Shown piece after piece: positions 1 through 5,638 of a DNA stretch of 13,098 bases. Made by a program: the position numbers and the translations under genes. The stretch comes from Desulfonatronaceae bacterium UBA663 (GTDB lineage Bacteria; Desulfobacterota; Desulfovibrionia; Desulfovibrionales; Desulfonatronaceae): NCBI GenBank assembly GCA_002299865.1, contig DBNV01000113.1, positions 2,507 to 15,604 of the forward strand, in the 5' to 3' direction. Every line of letters starts with the position of its first letter. The stretch's first letter is position 1. A model generated the notes under the pieces. It searched no databases, had not been told where the DNA came from, and was given only the letters and a program-made list of their open reading frames with translations.

Positions 1-16
1 TGCGCCGGCATTTTCA

Positions 17-694
17 ATGCGCTATTACCCCATTTTCCTCGATCTTCACGGCAAGCAATGCCTTGTGGTCGGCGCAGGACAGGTCGGCAGACGCAAGATC
101 CAGATCCTGCTCTCCTGCGGGCCGACTCTGGTGCGCATCATCGACCCCAAGGAGCCTGATCCGTACTGGCAGGAACTCGTTGAGCAGGGAATCGTGGAAT
201 ACCACGCCCGCACCTTTCAGCCCGAGGACCTTGACGGCTGCTTTCTGGTCATCGCCTGCACGGATAACGAAGATCAGAACTGGCGCATCAGTCGATTGTG
301 CGCGGAGCGCGGCATTCTCTGCAACATCGTGGACCAGCCGGAAAAATGCAGCTTCATCCTGCCGGCCCTGCACATCCAGGGAGACCTGACCATCGCCGTG
401 TCCACTTCCGGCTCCAGCCCGGCCCTGGCCAAAAAAATCCGTGCGGATCTGGGTGCCTGTTTCGGGCCGGAATACGCCCGCTACTTGATCCTGATGCGCA
501 AACTCCGGCCGCTGGTCTTGGGTCTGGGACTGCCCACCCGGGCCAACACCGAATTATTCCGCAACCTGACCCAGGGCCCATTGCTGGAAGCGGTGCAAAC
601 AGGCCACAGCGAGGGCGCGCTCAAGTTGCTCAAGGATCATCTGCCGGCAAGCCTGCACCCCGACTTGGAGGATTTGGTCCATGAACTGGACTGA
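17..694 (+). CDS. Precorrin-2 dehydrogenase (sirohaem synthase N-terminal type, SirC/Met8-like)
   Basis: Predicted cytosolic enzyme that oxidises precorrin-2 to sirohydrochlorin with NAD+, feeding sirohaem and, in sulfate reducers, the alternative haem route. The 225-aa protein opens with the typical YYPIFLDL strand. It has a Rossmann dinucleotide loop, VVGAGQVGRRK, at residues 17-27. Asp106, in NIVDQPEKC, matches the catalytic aspartate of the CysG N-terminal domain and Met8p. The conserved STSGSSPALAK segment follows at about 129-139, then a helical C-terminal part. There is no uroporphyrinogen methyltransferase domain, so this is a stand-alone dehydrogenase (possibly also a chelatase), not a full CysG. 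The start at 17 fits the family N-terminus, but only 16 upstream bases are visible and no clear RBS can be judged. It overlaps the next gene by 14 nt, suggesting translational coupling in a tetrapyrrole operon. Confidence 0.9.
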   Translation: MRYYPIFLDLHGKQCLVVGAGQVGRRKIQILLSCGPTLVRIIDPKEPDPYWQELVEQGIVEYHARTFQPEDLDGCFLVIACTDNEDQNWRISRLCAERGILCNIVDQPEKCSFILPALHIQGDLTIAVSTSGSSPALAKKIRADLGACFGPEYARYLILMRKLRPLVLGLGLPTRANTELFRNLTQGPLLEAVQTGHSEGALKLLKDHLPASLHPDLEDLVHELD

Positions 695-1508
695 ATGGAC
701 GGAATTCCTAGTTCTTAGCCTCTATTTCTGCGGGGCCGCGTTGCACATTGCCGCAGTCCTGGCGCGCAAGCCCATGATTCAGCGCGTCGGGCAAATCCTG
801 ACCATCACCGGATTTAGCCTGCACACCCTGGACATTTTGTTCTTCCTGACCGAAACCGACCCCCAGGTTCTCGGCCAAGGCCCATTCTACTTCAGTCTGC
901 TGGCCTGGACTTTGATCATCGTCTACCTGGTGTTCAGTTGGCGCCTGCAGATGCACTTCCTGGGCCTGACTGCCACTCCGCTGGCCCTGATCCTCTTTTC
1001 CTTCGCCACGACCTTGAACTCCGTAGAAGTCATCCTGCCCGAGAGCCTGCTTAGCCTATGGTTTGGACTACACATCGGGACGCTTTTTCTGAGCATCTGC
1101 CTGCTGGCCATGGCCACCAGCTCCGGGGCCGTGTACCTCTATCTGGAGAATAAGATCAAGGCCAAGTCCAAAATTACGGGCCTGAGCAAGGATCTCCCCT
1201 CCCTAGCCCTGTTCGACAAGGTCAACGCCTGGGCCGTCAACATTGGTTTTCCGCTGTTCACCGTGGGACTGTTGTCCGGTTTTCTCTGGGCGCATTTTAC
1301 CCGGGAATGCATCTTCTCCTGGAACCCCAAGGAACTGGTGGCCATCGTCACTTGGCTGCTCTTCGCCTTGCTTTTCCATCAACGCCTGGTCAATGGCTGG
1401 CGGGGCCGTAAACCGGCCAAATTGGCGATCTGGATTTTCTGCCTGTCCCTGATTTCCATGCTCAGCATCAATTTCTTCCTCGAGACCCCCCACGGTTTTC
1501 AACCGTAA
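681..1508 (+). CDS. HemX/CcsA-like polytopic membrane protein (cytochrome c assembly family)
   Basis: A 275-aa integral membrane protein with about eight hydrophobic segments, of the CcsA/ResC/HemX superfamily (Pfam 'cytochrome C assembly protein'). Visible family features are His48 (SLHTLD), His131 (FGLHIG) and His233 (LFHQR), and a tryptophan motif FSWNPKE at 212-218. The usual haem-handling WWD motif reads roughly WGxxWxWDPKE; here the first tryptophans are missing and Asp is replaced by Asn. Such a degenerate motif directly upstream of hemA suggests a HemX role (in Bacillus subtilis HemX affects the HemA level) more than a System II haem-export synthetase, but this is inference. The start is supported by GGAGG at 667-671, nine bases before the ATG. 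The stop lies 3 nt before hemA. Confidence 0.85.
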   Translation: MNWTEWTEFLVLSLYFCGAALHIAAVLARKPMIQRVGQILTITGFSLHTLDILFFLTETDPQVLGQGPFYFSLLAWTLIIVYLVFSWRLQMHFLGLTATPLALILFSFATTLNSVEVILPESLLSLWFGLHIGTLFLSICLLAMATSSGAVYLYLENKIKAKSKITGLSKDLPSLALFDKVNAWAVNIGFPLFTVGLLSGFLWAHFTRECIFSWNPKELVAIVTWLLFALLFHQRLVNGWRGRKPAKLAIWIFCLSLISMLSINFFLETPHGFQP

Positions 1509-1511
1509 GTC

Positions 1512-2855
1512 ATGAACCAGCGTATCTGTCTGCTCGGACTCAACCACCGTACCGCCGGCGTCGAAGTGCGGGAACGCTTCGCCTTGGTGGACTCCAACCC
1601 CAGGGAACAAGGCCTGATCACCGGCCGCTCCCCGATCCGAGAAGCCCTGGTCCTGTCAACGTGCAACCGCGTGGAAATTGTGGCCGCAGGCCGTGGGAAC
1701 GGAGATTTAAGCCTGCTGCTGCGTGAATACTGGTCCGGACTGTGCGGCGTCCAGCCCGATGAGCTGATTCCCTACACCTACGTGCATCACGATCTGGAAG
1801 CAGTGACGCACCTGTTTTCCGTGGCCTCCAGCCTGGATTCCATGGTTCTGGGCGAGCCGCAGATCCTGGGCCAGCTTAAACAGACCTACCGCCGCGGCGT
1901 GGAGCAGGGCACTGCCGGAGTGATCTTAAACCGCCTGCTGCACAAGGCTTTTTCCGTGGCCAAACGGGTGCGCACCGAGACCAAGGTGGCCTCCAACGCC
2001 GTGTCCATCAGCTTCGCGGCCGTGGAATTGGCCAAGCGCATCTTCGGCGACTTGGCAAACCAGACCGCCATGCTCGTGGGTGCCGGAGAAATGGCTGAAC
2101 TGGCCGCAACGCACCTGATTTCCGCCGGGGTCAAGCGCATACTCATCGCTAACCGCACCCACGCCCGGGGCTGTGAGCTGGCCGAACGCATCCGCGGCGA
2201 GGCGGTGCCCTTCTCGAACCTCTTCAAACGCATGGCCGATGCGGACATCATCATCAGTTCCACCGGCGCCACCCAGACCGTGATCCGCAAACGCGACATC
2301 CAGGGGATCATGAAACAACGACGGGGCAGGCCCATGTTCTTCATCGACATTGCCGTGCCCCGGGACGTAGATCCGGACGTAAACACCCTGGACAACGTCT
2401 TCCTGTACGATATCGACGATCTCAAGGAAGTAATCGAGGAAAACCTGGCCCAGCGCAGGTCCGAGGCGGACAAAGCCAGAATCATCGTGGCCGAGGAAAC
2501 GGAGAAGTTCGCCACCTGGATGCGCTCGCTGGACCTCAAGCCGACCATTCTGGACCTGCTTGCCAGGGGAGATGATCTGGCCCAGCGGGAACTCAAAAAA
2601 ACCATGCGCCGTATGGGCCCCAAGGCCGAGGATCCTGACGTGGCCCAGGCCCTGGAGGTTTTGGTTTCCTCCCTGGCCCGCAAGCTCTATCATGAGCCTT
2701 TAGTTTTTTTAAAACGCCGCGCCGGTGAAGAAGACGCCGGACCGAGGTACATCGACATCATCCGCAGGATGTTCAACCTGAACGACGAACCGCCGGCCCC
2801 GGACGCTCATCCGGAACGTCGGGGCTCCGGATGTCCGGGGCGACAAAAATCATAA
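1512..2855 (+). CDS. hemA: Glutamyl-tRNA reductase
   Basis: Reduces glutamyl-tRNA(Glu) with NADPH to glutamate-1-semialdehyde, the first committed step of C5-pathway tetrapyrrole synthesis. The 447-aa protein carries the family landmarks in order: GLNHRTA at 9-15, the catalytic Cys51 in LSTCNRVE, the GEPQILGQ signature, the NADPH-binding loop VGAGEMAEL followed by ANRTHARG, then AVPRDVDP. A long C-terminal helical dimerisation region follows. The tail after about residue 428 is Pro/Gly/Arg-rich and looks non-conserved. The start lies 3 nt after the preceding stop, with only a weak upstream TAAG, so translation is probably coupled. A T7A4 run at 2704-2714 sits in the C-terminal coding part and makes codons unlike the GC-rich surroundings. 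It is the last of three tightly packed tetrapyrrole genes. Confidence 0.97.
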   Translation: MNQRICLLGLNHRTAGVEVRERFALVDSNPREQGLITGRSPIREALVLSTCNRVEIVAAGRGNGDLSLLLREYWSGLCGVQPDELIPYTYVHHDLEAVTHLFSVASSLDSMVLGEPQILGQLKQTYRRGVEQGTAGVILNRLLHKAFSVAKRVRTETKVASNAVSISFAAVELAKRIFGDLANQTAMLVGAGEMAELAATHLISAGVKRILIANRTHARGCELAERIRGEAVPFSNLFKRMADADIIISSTGATQTVIRKRDIQGIMKQRRGRPMFFIDIAVPRDVDPDVNTLDNVFLYDIDDLKEVIEENLAQRRSEADKARIIVAEETEKFATWMRSLDLKPTILDLLARGDDLAQRELKKTMRRMGPKAEDPDVAQALEVLVSSLARKLYHEPLVFLKRRAGEEDAGPRYIDIIRRMFNLNDEPPAPDAHPERRGSGCPGRQKS

Positions 2856-2915
2856 GGCCCGGACTGCGGTCGGCCAGAGAATACTTGCAACGCGGGCGTC
2901 CATCACCAACGTACT

Positions 2916-2941
2916 TGTTCACGTGCTCGTGAATGTGAACA
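2916..2941. promoter_or_regulatory. Nested dyad in the hemA-unknown gene gap
   Basis: TGTTCAC (2916-2922) and GTGAACA (2935-2941) are perfect inverted arms separated by 12 bases. Inside them TTCACG (2918-2923) and CGTGAA (2928-2933) form a tighter inverted repeat around TGCT. GTACGCGTAC (2943-2952) is a further 10-bp palindrome immediately downstream. The element lies 43-68 nt before the start of the unknown gene at 2984. It could be a protein-binding site or an RNA hairpin. I see no convincing -35/-10 pair beside it. Confidence 0.35.
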
Positions 2942-2983
2942 TGTACGCGTACGCGATACCCATTGAACCGGAGGCAATGAACC

Positions 2984-3319
2984 ATGCGCTCCTATTATAT
3001 TGACGAACTCAACCCCGCAGACATGCAGCGCTTGCTGTCCCATCTTGAGGCCACGGGTCTGCAAGGCTCCATGGAAGGCATCTACTGGCTGGCCCTGCCC
3101 GAGCCCTTGCTCTTGGAAGAGCAACGCGCCCACATGGAGGAATGCGGGCCTTTCGTGGCCTCCCTGGAGACTGGAGACGGCTGGATCAAGGTGGAACTGT
3201 TGATCAGGGGTCGGGGCAAACTGCGCTGCTCTTGCATCGGATACGCTACTGCAGAACAACGCCACTGGCTGATTGCCCAAGTGGACGCCATGCTGGGCGA
3301 ACTAAATATTGCCGTGTGA
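2984..3319 (+). CDS. Conserved-looking hypothetical protein, 111 aa
   Basis: I do not recognise this family. The protein is about 12.5 kDa and acidic, with no signal peptide or membrane segment, so probably cytosolic. The pattern suggests an alpha/beta domain: a helix in DMQRLLSHLEATGL, strands around GIYWLALPE and GWIKVELLIRG, and a C-terminal amphipathic helix after TAEQRHWL. Two cysteines (LRCSCIG) sit at the end of a strand; they are too few for an obvious metal site. The start is well supported by GGAGG at 2970-2974, nine bases before the ATG. It lies 128 nt after hemA and 12 nt before tilS, so it is probably co-transcribed with tilS. I infer a real gene from the good RBS, the GC-rich codon use and the compact spacing. 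No function is proposed. Confidence 0.8.
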   Translation: MRSYYIDELNPADMQRLLSHLEATGLQGSMEGIYWLALPEPLLLEEQRAHMEECGPFVASLETGDGWIKVELLIRGRGKLRCSCIGYATAEQRHWLIAQVDAMLGELNIAV

Positions 3320-3331
3320 TCCGCCATTAGG

Positions 3332-4378
3332 ATGACCGCCGCCCGCTCGCCCCTGCCAGCACGCCTTCAGGACCTGCCTCCGGTCTGGGCCCGTTTTTGT
3401 CTGCGCGTCGAACGCTTCATTCTGCGCGCCATCGGCGACATCCAAGGTCGCCACATCCTGCTGGCGTGTTCCGCCGGAAGCGATTCCCTGGCCCTGCTGC
3501 TGGTCATGCAGGCTCTGACCTCCAGGCTGAACATCAGGATCTCCGCAGCCCATCTGGATCATGGCCTGCGGCAGGAATCCCGAGGCGAGGCAAAAGCCCT
3601 GGCCGATCTCTGCGAAGCTACGCGCACTGCCCTGATCGTCGGCCGCAGCAATGTCGGTTTGTTCGCCCGCAAAACCGGCCTGGGTGTCGAAGAAGCCGGG
3701 AGAACGCTGCGTTATCGCTTCCTTCTTGGGATGCGTGAAAAAATAAACGCGGACATGGTCATGACCGCGCACCATGCCGACGACCTAGCCGAAGACGTAC
3801 TCATGCGCCTGTTGCGCGGGGCCGGCTGGCCGGGCCTGGCTGGAATGCCCGCCTGGGACCACACGCGGCGACTAGCCCGCCCATTGTTGCATGCCCCAAA
3901 ATCAGTCCTGCGGGCTTTTTTGCGCGCCCAGAACCTGTGCTGGCACGAAGATCCCAGCAATGAGGAGCAACGTTTTCTGCGCAACCGGATCCGTCATGCG
4001 ATTATGCCCGGCATCAAACAGGAATTTCCCGGAATGCTTCGCGCCATCACCCAGATCCACGCCCTGGGCGCGTTGGACCAGGAATATTTCGCTACTCTGC
4101 TGGCCCCTCTGATCGAAACCGGAAAATACAGGCATTTTCTGGAACAAGACAAGTTGGAGGACATGCACCCCGCCTTGCGCCTGCGCTTGTTCAAGGCCGT
4201 GCTGGACGGCATGGGACCGGGTCAAGTCCGCCATGACGCTTTGCTGCGCCTGGAGCAGGCCTGGCAGGAAAATCGCCGCGGCGCGGTCATTCAATTCCCC
4301 GGCGCAAAAACAGCGACAATCGCGGCGCAAGGAATCCGTTTCGCAGTCTCTAGCCAAATTCGACGAGGAGAAGAGTAA
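3332..4378 (+). CDS. tilS: tRNA(Ile)-lysidine synthetase (short form)
   Basis: ATP-dependent ligase that joins lysine to C34 of the CAU-anticodon tRNA(Ile), so that it reads AUA. The N-type ATP-pyrophosphatase core is clear: P-loop SAGSDS at residues 47-52, HLDHGLR at 74-80, and TAHHADDLAED from about 145, followed by LLRGAGWPGLAGM. The usual P-loop is SGGxDS; the second residue is Ala here, a tolerable change. At 348 aa it is shorter than the 432-aa E. coli enzyme and seems to lack most of the C-terminal tRNA-binding extension, as in other short TilS proteins. The ATG at 3332 follows a weak TTAGG, 12 nt after the unknown gene. The TAA at 4376 is followed by structured intergenic DNA at a convergent junction. 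Confidence 0.93.
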   Translation: MTAARSPLPARLQDLPPVWARFCLRVERFILRAIGDIQGRHILLACSAGSDSLALLLVMQALTSRLNIRISAAHLDHGLRQESRGEAKALADLCEATRTALIVGRSNVGLFARKTGLGVEEAGRTLRYRFLLGMREKINADMVMTAHHADDLAEDVLMRLLRGAGWPGLAGMPAWDHTRRLARPLLHAPKSVLRAFLRAQNLCWHEDPSNEEQRFLRNRIRHAIMPGIKQEFPGMLRAITQIHALGALDQEYFATLLAPLIETGKYRHFLEQDKLEDMHPALRLRLFKAVLDGMGPGQVRHDALLRLEQAWQENRRGAVIQFPGAKTATIAAQGIRFAVSSQIRRGEE

Positions 4379-4401
4379 TACAGACGGGGACGTCTTGCAG
4401 G

Positions 4402-4450
4402 CCCCATAAAGACCAATGGGGGCGTGACCTTGTCCGGCCATGCCCCCATT
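4402..4450. repeat. Competing hairpins after tilS
   Basis: AATGGGGGC (4415-4423) pairs perfectly with GCCCCCATT (4442-4450), and the helix can extend inward through GTG/CAT and CC/GG around the loop TTGTCC. The same G-rich arm can instead pair with CCCCAT at 4402-4407, so the two helices exclude each other. No U-run follows on either strand, so this is not a textbook intrinsic terminator. It may still stop or stabilise the converging tilS and TPR-gene transcripts. Confidence 0.5.
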
Positions 4451-4460
4451 CACTACCGGA

Positions 4461-4497
4461 CCGACCAGGCCGTAGGCCGGGCCTACGGCCTGGTCGG
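4461..4497. repeat. Perfect 17-bp inverted repeat with 3-nt loop
   Basis: CCGACCAGGCCGTAGGC (4461-4477) is the exact reverse complement of GCCTACGGCCTGGTCGG (4481-4497), with CGG between them. It lies between the convergent tilS and TPR genes and would form an exceptionally stable GC-rich hairpin in either transcript. There is no T-run on either side. Candidate roles are a terminator without a U-tract, an mRNA 3'-end stabiliser, or one copy of a dispersed palindromic repeat. Confidence 0.7.
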
Positions 4498-4563
4498 CAT
4501 TGACATGTCCATTGGCAACGACCTCGAGGGCGAGGAAAGACCTGAATCGGATTGAAAACGACC

Positions 4564-5133
4564 TTACTGCCCGGGGGGTGGCGACAGATCCGCAAGCTCT
4601 TCCTGGATTCGCCCCATAAGTTGCTCATCGTCGGGATTCAGTTCCAGGACGCGCTCAAAATACATCCTTGCCCGTTCCGGTTCGTTGAGGTAATGCTTGT
4701 ACAGCATCCCCAGGTTGAAATGAGCCCGGTGGTTGTCCGGCTGCAAGACAATAATCCGCTCAAACTGCTTGGCGGAATCGGAAAACTGGTCCATGTTGTA
4801 ATACGCCACGCCAAGCCCGTTTAAGGCCTGGTCCTGCGCAGGGTCCACGGCCAAGGCCCGTTTCCAGAACACCGTAGCCCTGTCCCAAGATTCCTTGCGC
4901 ATGAATTGGTCTCCCAAAGCCATCAACGTAGGCAGATGATTCGGCTCGTTCTCCAAGCTGGCCATCAGTTCCGCGATTTTATTCATGATCGCTGCCTGCG
5001 GGTCTTGACCGGGCATGGTCAGACTGGGATTTTGCAGACGATAAAGGATTGATCCGACAAAAAGAAGGGCCAGACCCAACCCGAGGACCGCGATGATCAA
5101 CCTGCGGCCTTGATCAGGCTGCGCCGTCGTCAT
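4564..5133 (-). CDS. Membrane-anchored TPR protein linked to cytochrome c maturation
   Basis: A 189-aa protein with a short cytoplasmic N-terminus, one membrane segment at about residues 11-32 (RLIIAVLGLG and onward), and a soluble part with about three tetratricopeptide repeats (roughly 68-101, 102-135 and 136-169; ALNGLGVAYYNMDQF and AHFNLGMLYKHY are typical). The C-terminus is Pro-rich. The anchored TPR layout resembles the CcmH/CycH/NrfG-type adaptors that hold apocytochrome c, and its partner ccmD directly upstream supports that role; the exact function is inferred. The start at 5133 is chosen because GGAG at 5144-5147 lies ten bases before it. The ATG at 5142 leaves one base and is less likely. 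This start overlaps ccmD by 20 nt. I see no clear terminator apart from the hairpins at 4402-4497. Confidence 0.8.
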   Translation of the reverse strand: MTTAQPDQGRRLIIAVLGLGLALLFVGSILYRLQNPSLTMPGQDPQAAIMNKIAELMASLENEPNHLPTLMALGDQFMRKESWDRATVFWKRALAVDPAQDQALNGLGVAYYNMDQFSDSAKQFERIIVLQPDNHRAHFNLGMLYKHYLNEPERARMYFERVLELNPDDEQLMGRIQEELADLSPPPGQ

Positions 5134-5272
5134 GGTGCTCATGCTCCAAAGTCTCCAAGTGGTGTAATCGTTGTTCAAGCCGGGCTTGGTTTCTGGCCAG
5201 AAAGAAGACATACCCCGCCAGGCCGATCCATACCGCGGCGTTGGCCGCGAACAAATACTGTGTGAATGTCAC
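5114..5272 (-). CDS. ccmD: CcmD family haem exporter subunit, 52 aa, GTG start
   Basis: A small gene of 52 codons plus TGA. The product has one membrane helix (FAANAAVWIGLAGYVFFLA, about residues 8-26), then a basic and charged helix RNQARLEQRLHHLE and an acidic, His-rich tail. This is the CcmD pattern: a short N-terminus, one transmembrane helix and a charged cytoplasmic tail with an Arg/Leu heptad. CcmD helps release holo-CcmE from the CcmABC haem-handling complex in System I cytochrome c maturation. No ATG exists in frame; the first upstream in-frame stop lies 15-18 bases before the GTG, so 5272 is the only good start, with GAGG at 5277-5280 as a modest RBS. It overlaps the TPR gene. It is unusual in having no ccmA, B, C, E or F next to it. 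Confidence 0.78.
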   Translation of the reverse strand: MTFTQYLFAANAAVWIGLAGYVFFLARNQARLEQRLHHLETLEHEHHDDGAA

Positions 5273-5315
5273 AAAGACCTCGCCCGTTCATGGTGAGTCG
5301 CGTAAAACTTATTTT

Positions 5316-5345
5316 AACATAACGCAATTCCATCCGCTTTGTAAA
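5316..5345 (-). promoter_or_regulatory. Possible sigma-70 promoter for ccmD-TPR
   Basis: On the minus strand TTTACA (5345-5340) and TATGTT (5321-5316) are separated by 18 bases, matching 5/6 and 4/6 of the consensus. Transcription would begin near 5309, about 37 nt before the ccmD GTG. This fits the absence of any co-directional gene within 360 bases upstream. It was found by eye only. Confidence 0.33.
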
Positions 5346-5490
5346 GCACGATTGTTCGGCAATGTCTCCAGGACATCGCGGCGAAACAACCAGCCCCGTC
5401 CCCTTTGTAAACATTCAACACAGGTCCGGCTGCTCTTCCTTGTGGTCTATTCCGTGGTCTTTTTCACGCAGCCCCTACAATCTTTTCCAA

Positions 5491-5562
5491 CCTGCCTCTG
5501 CCTGTCGGCATACAGGCAGGCTGACAACACTGGATGTCGGCTTTCGCCGGACTGATTCCGGC
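5491..5562. repeat. Cluster of REP-like palindromes in the hcp-ccmD gap
   Basis: The 366-base stretch 5273-5638 holds no convincing gene. Its middle carries CTGCCTGT (5498-5505) and ACAGGCAG (5512-5519) around CGGCAT. A second CCTGCC at 5491-5496 can also pair with GGCAGG at 5515-5520. Just downstream are CGGC-TTTC-GCCG (about 5538-5549) and GCCGG (5546-5550) with CCGGC (5558-5562). The cluster resembles degenerate dispersed intergenic palindromes common in proteobacterial chromosomes. One copy is visible, so repetition cannot be shown here. Confidence 0.4.
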
Positions 5563-5591
5563 ATTGCGCTATTTTTTGCAGTAGCCGCATC

Positions 5592-5620
5592 AAAAGAAGG
5601 GGGGCTCGCGCCCCTCTTCT
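5592..5620 (-). terminator. Intrinsic terminator of hcp
   Basis: On the minus strand AGAAG and GGGG pair with CCCC and CTTCT around a six-base CGCGAG loop, with one A-C mismatch in the stem. The 3' arm runs into TTTT (5595-5592). It begins 19 bases after the hcp stop, as expected for a monocistronic transcript. The U-run is short. Confidence 0.55.
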
Positions 5621-5638
5621 ACCCGATGCCTTCGCCCG

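Noticed and set aside
1886..2693. Two long minus-strand open frames opposite hemA (255 and 265 codons)
   Set aside because: Both overlap each other and the clearly conserved hemA catalytic and NADPH domains; composition is Ser/Arg or Gly/His rich as expected of shadow frames.
2941..3003. 20-codon frame (ATG at 2941) overlapping the start of the unknown gene, as a possible leader peptide
   Set aside because: No usable RBS, no run of regulatory codons, and no attenuator structure overlapping its end.
4379..4555. Open frame continuing in the tilS frame after its stop, with a possible GTG start at 4424 (about 43 aa)
   Set aside because: It looks protein-like by eye but has no RBS and no match I know, and it is built around the perfect palindrome and hairpins, which explain the open frame.
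5175..5414. 79-codon minus-strand frame overlapping ccmD
   Set aside because: The overlapping frame gives a clear CcmD protein; this one has no recognisable pattern and poor composition.
5241..5555. 104-codon plus-strand frame in the hcp-ccmD gap
   Set aside because: It starts inside ccmD on the opposite strand, has no RBS, and its hydrophobic part is translated from palindromic intergenic DNA.
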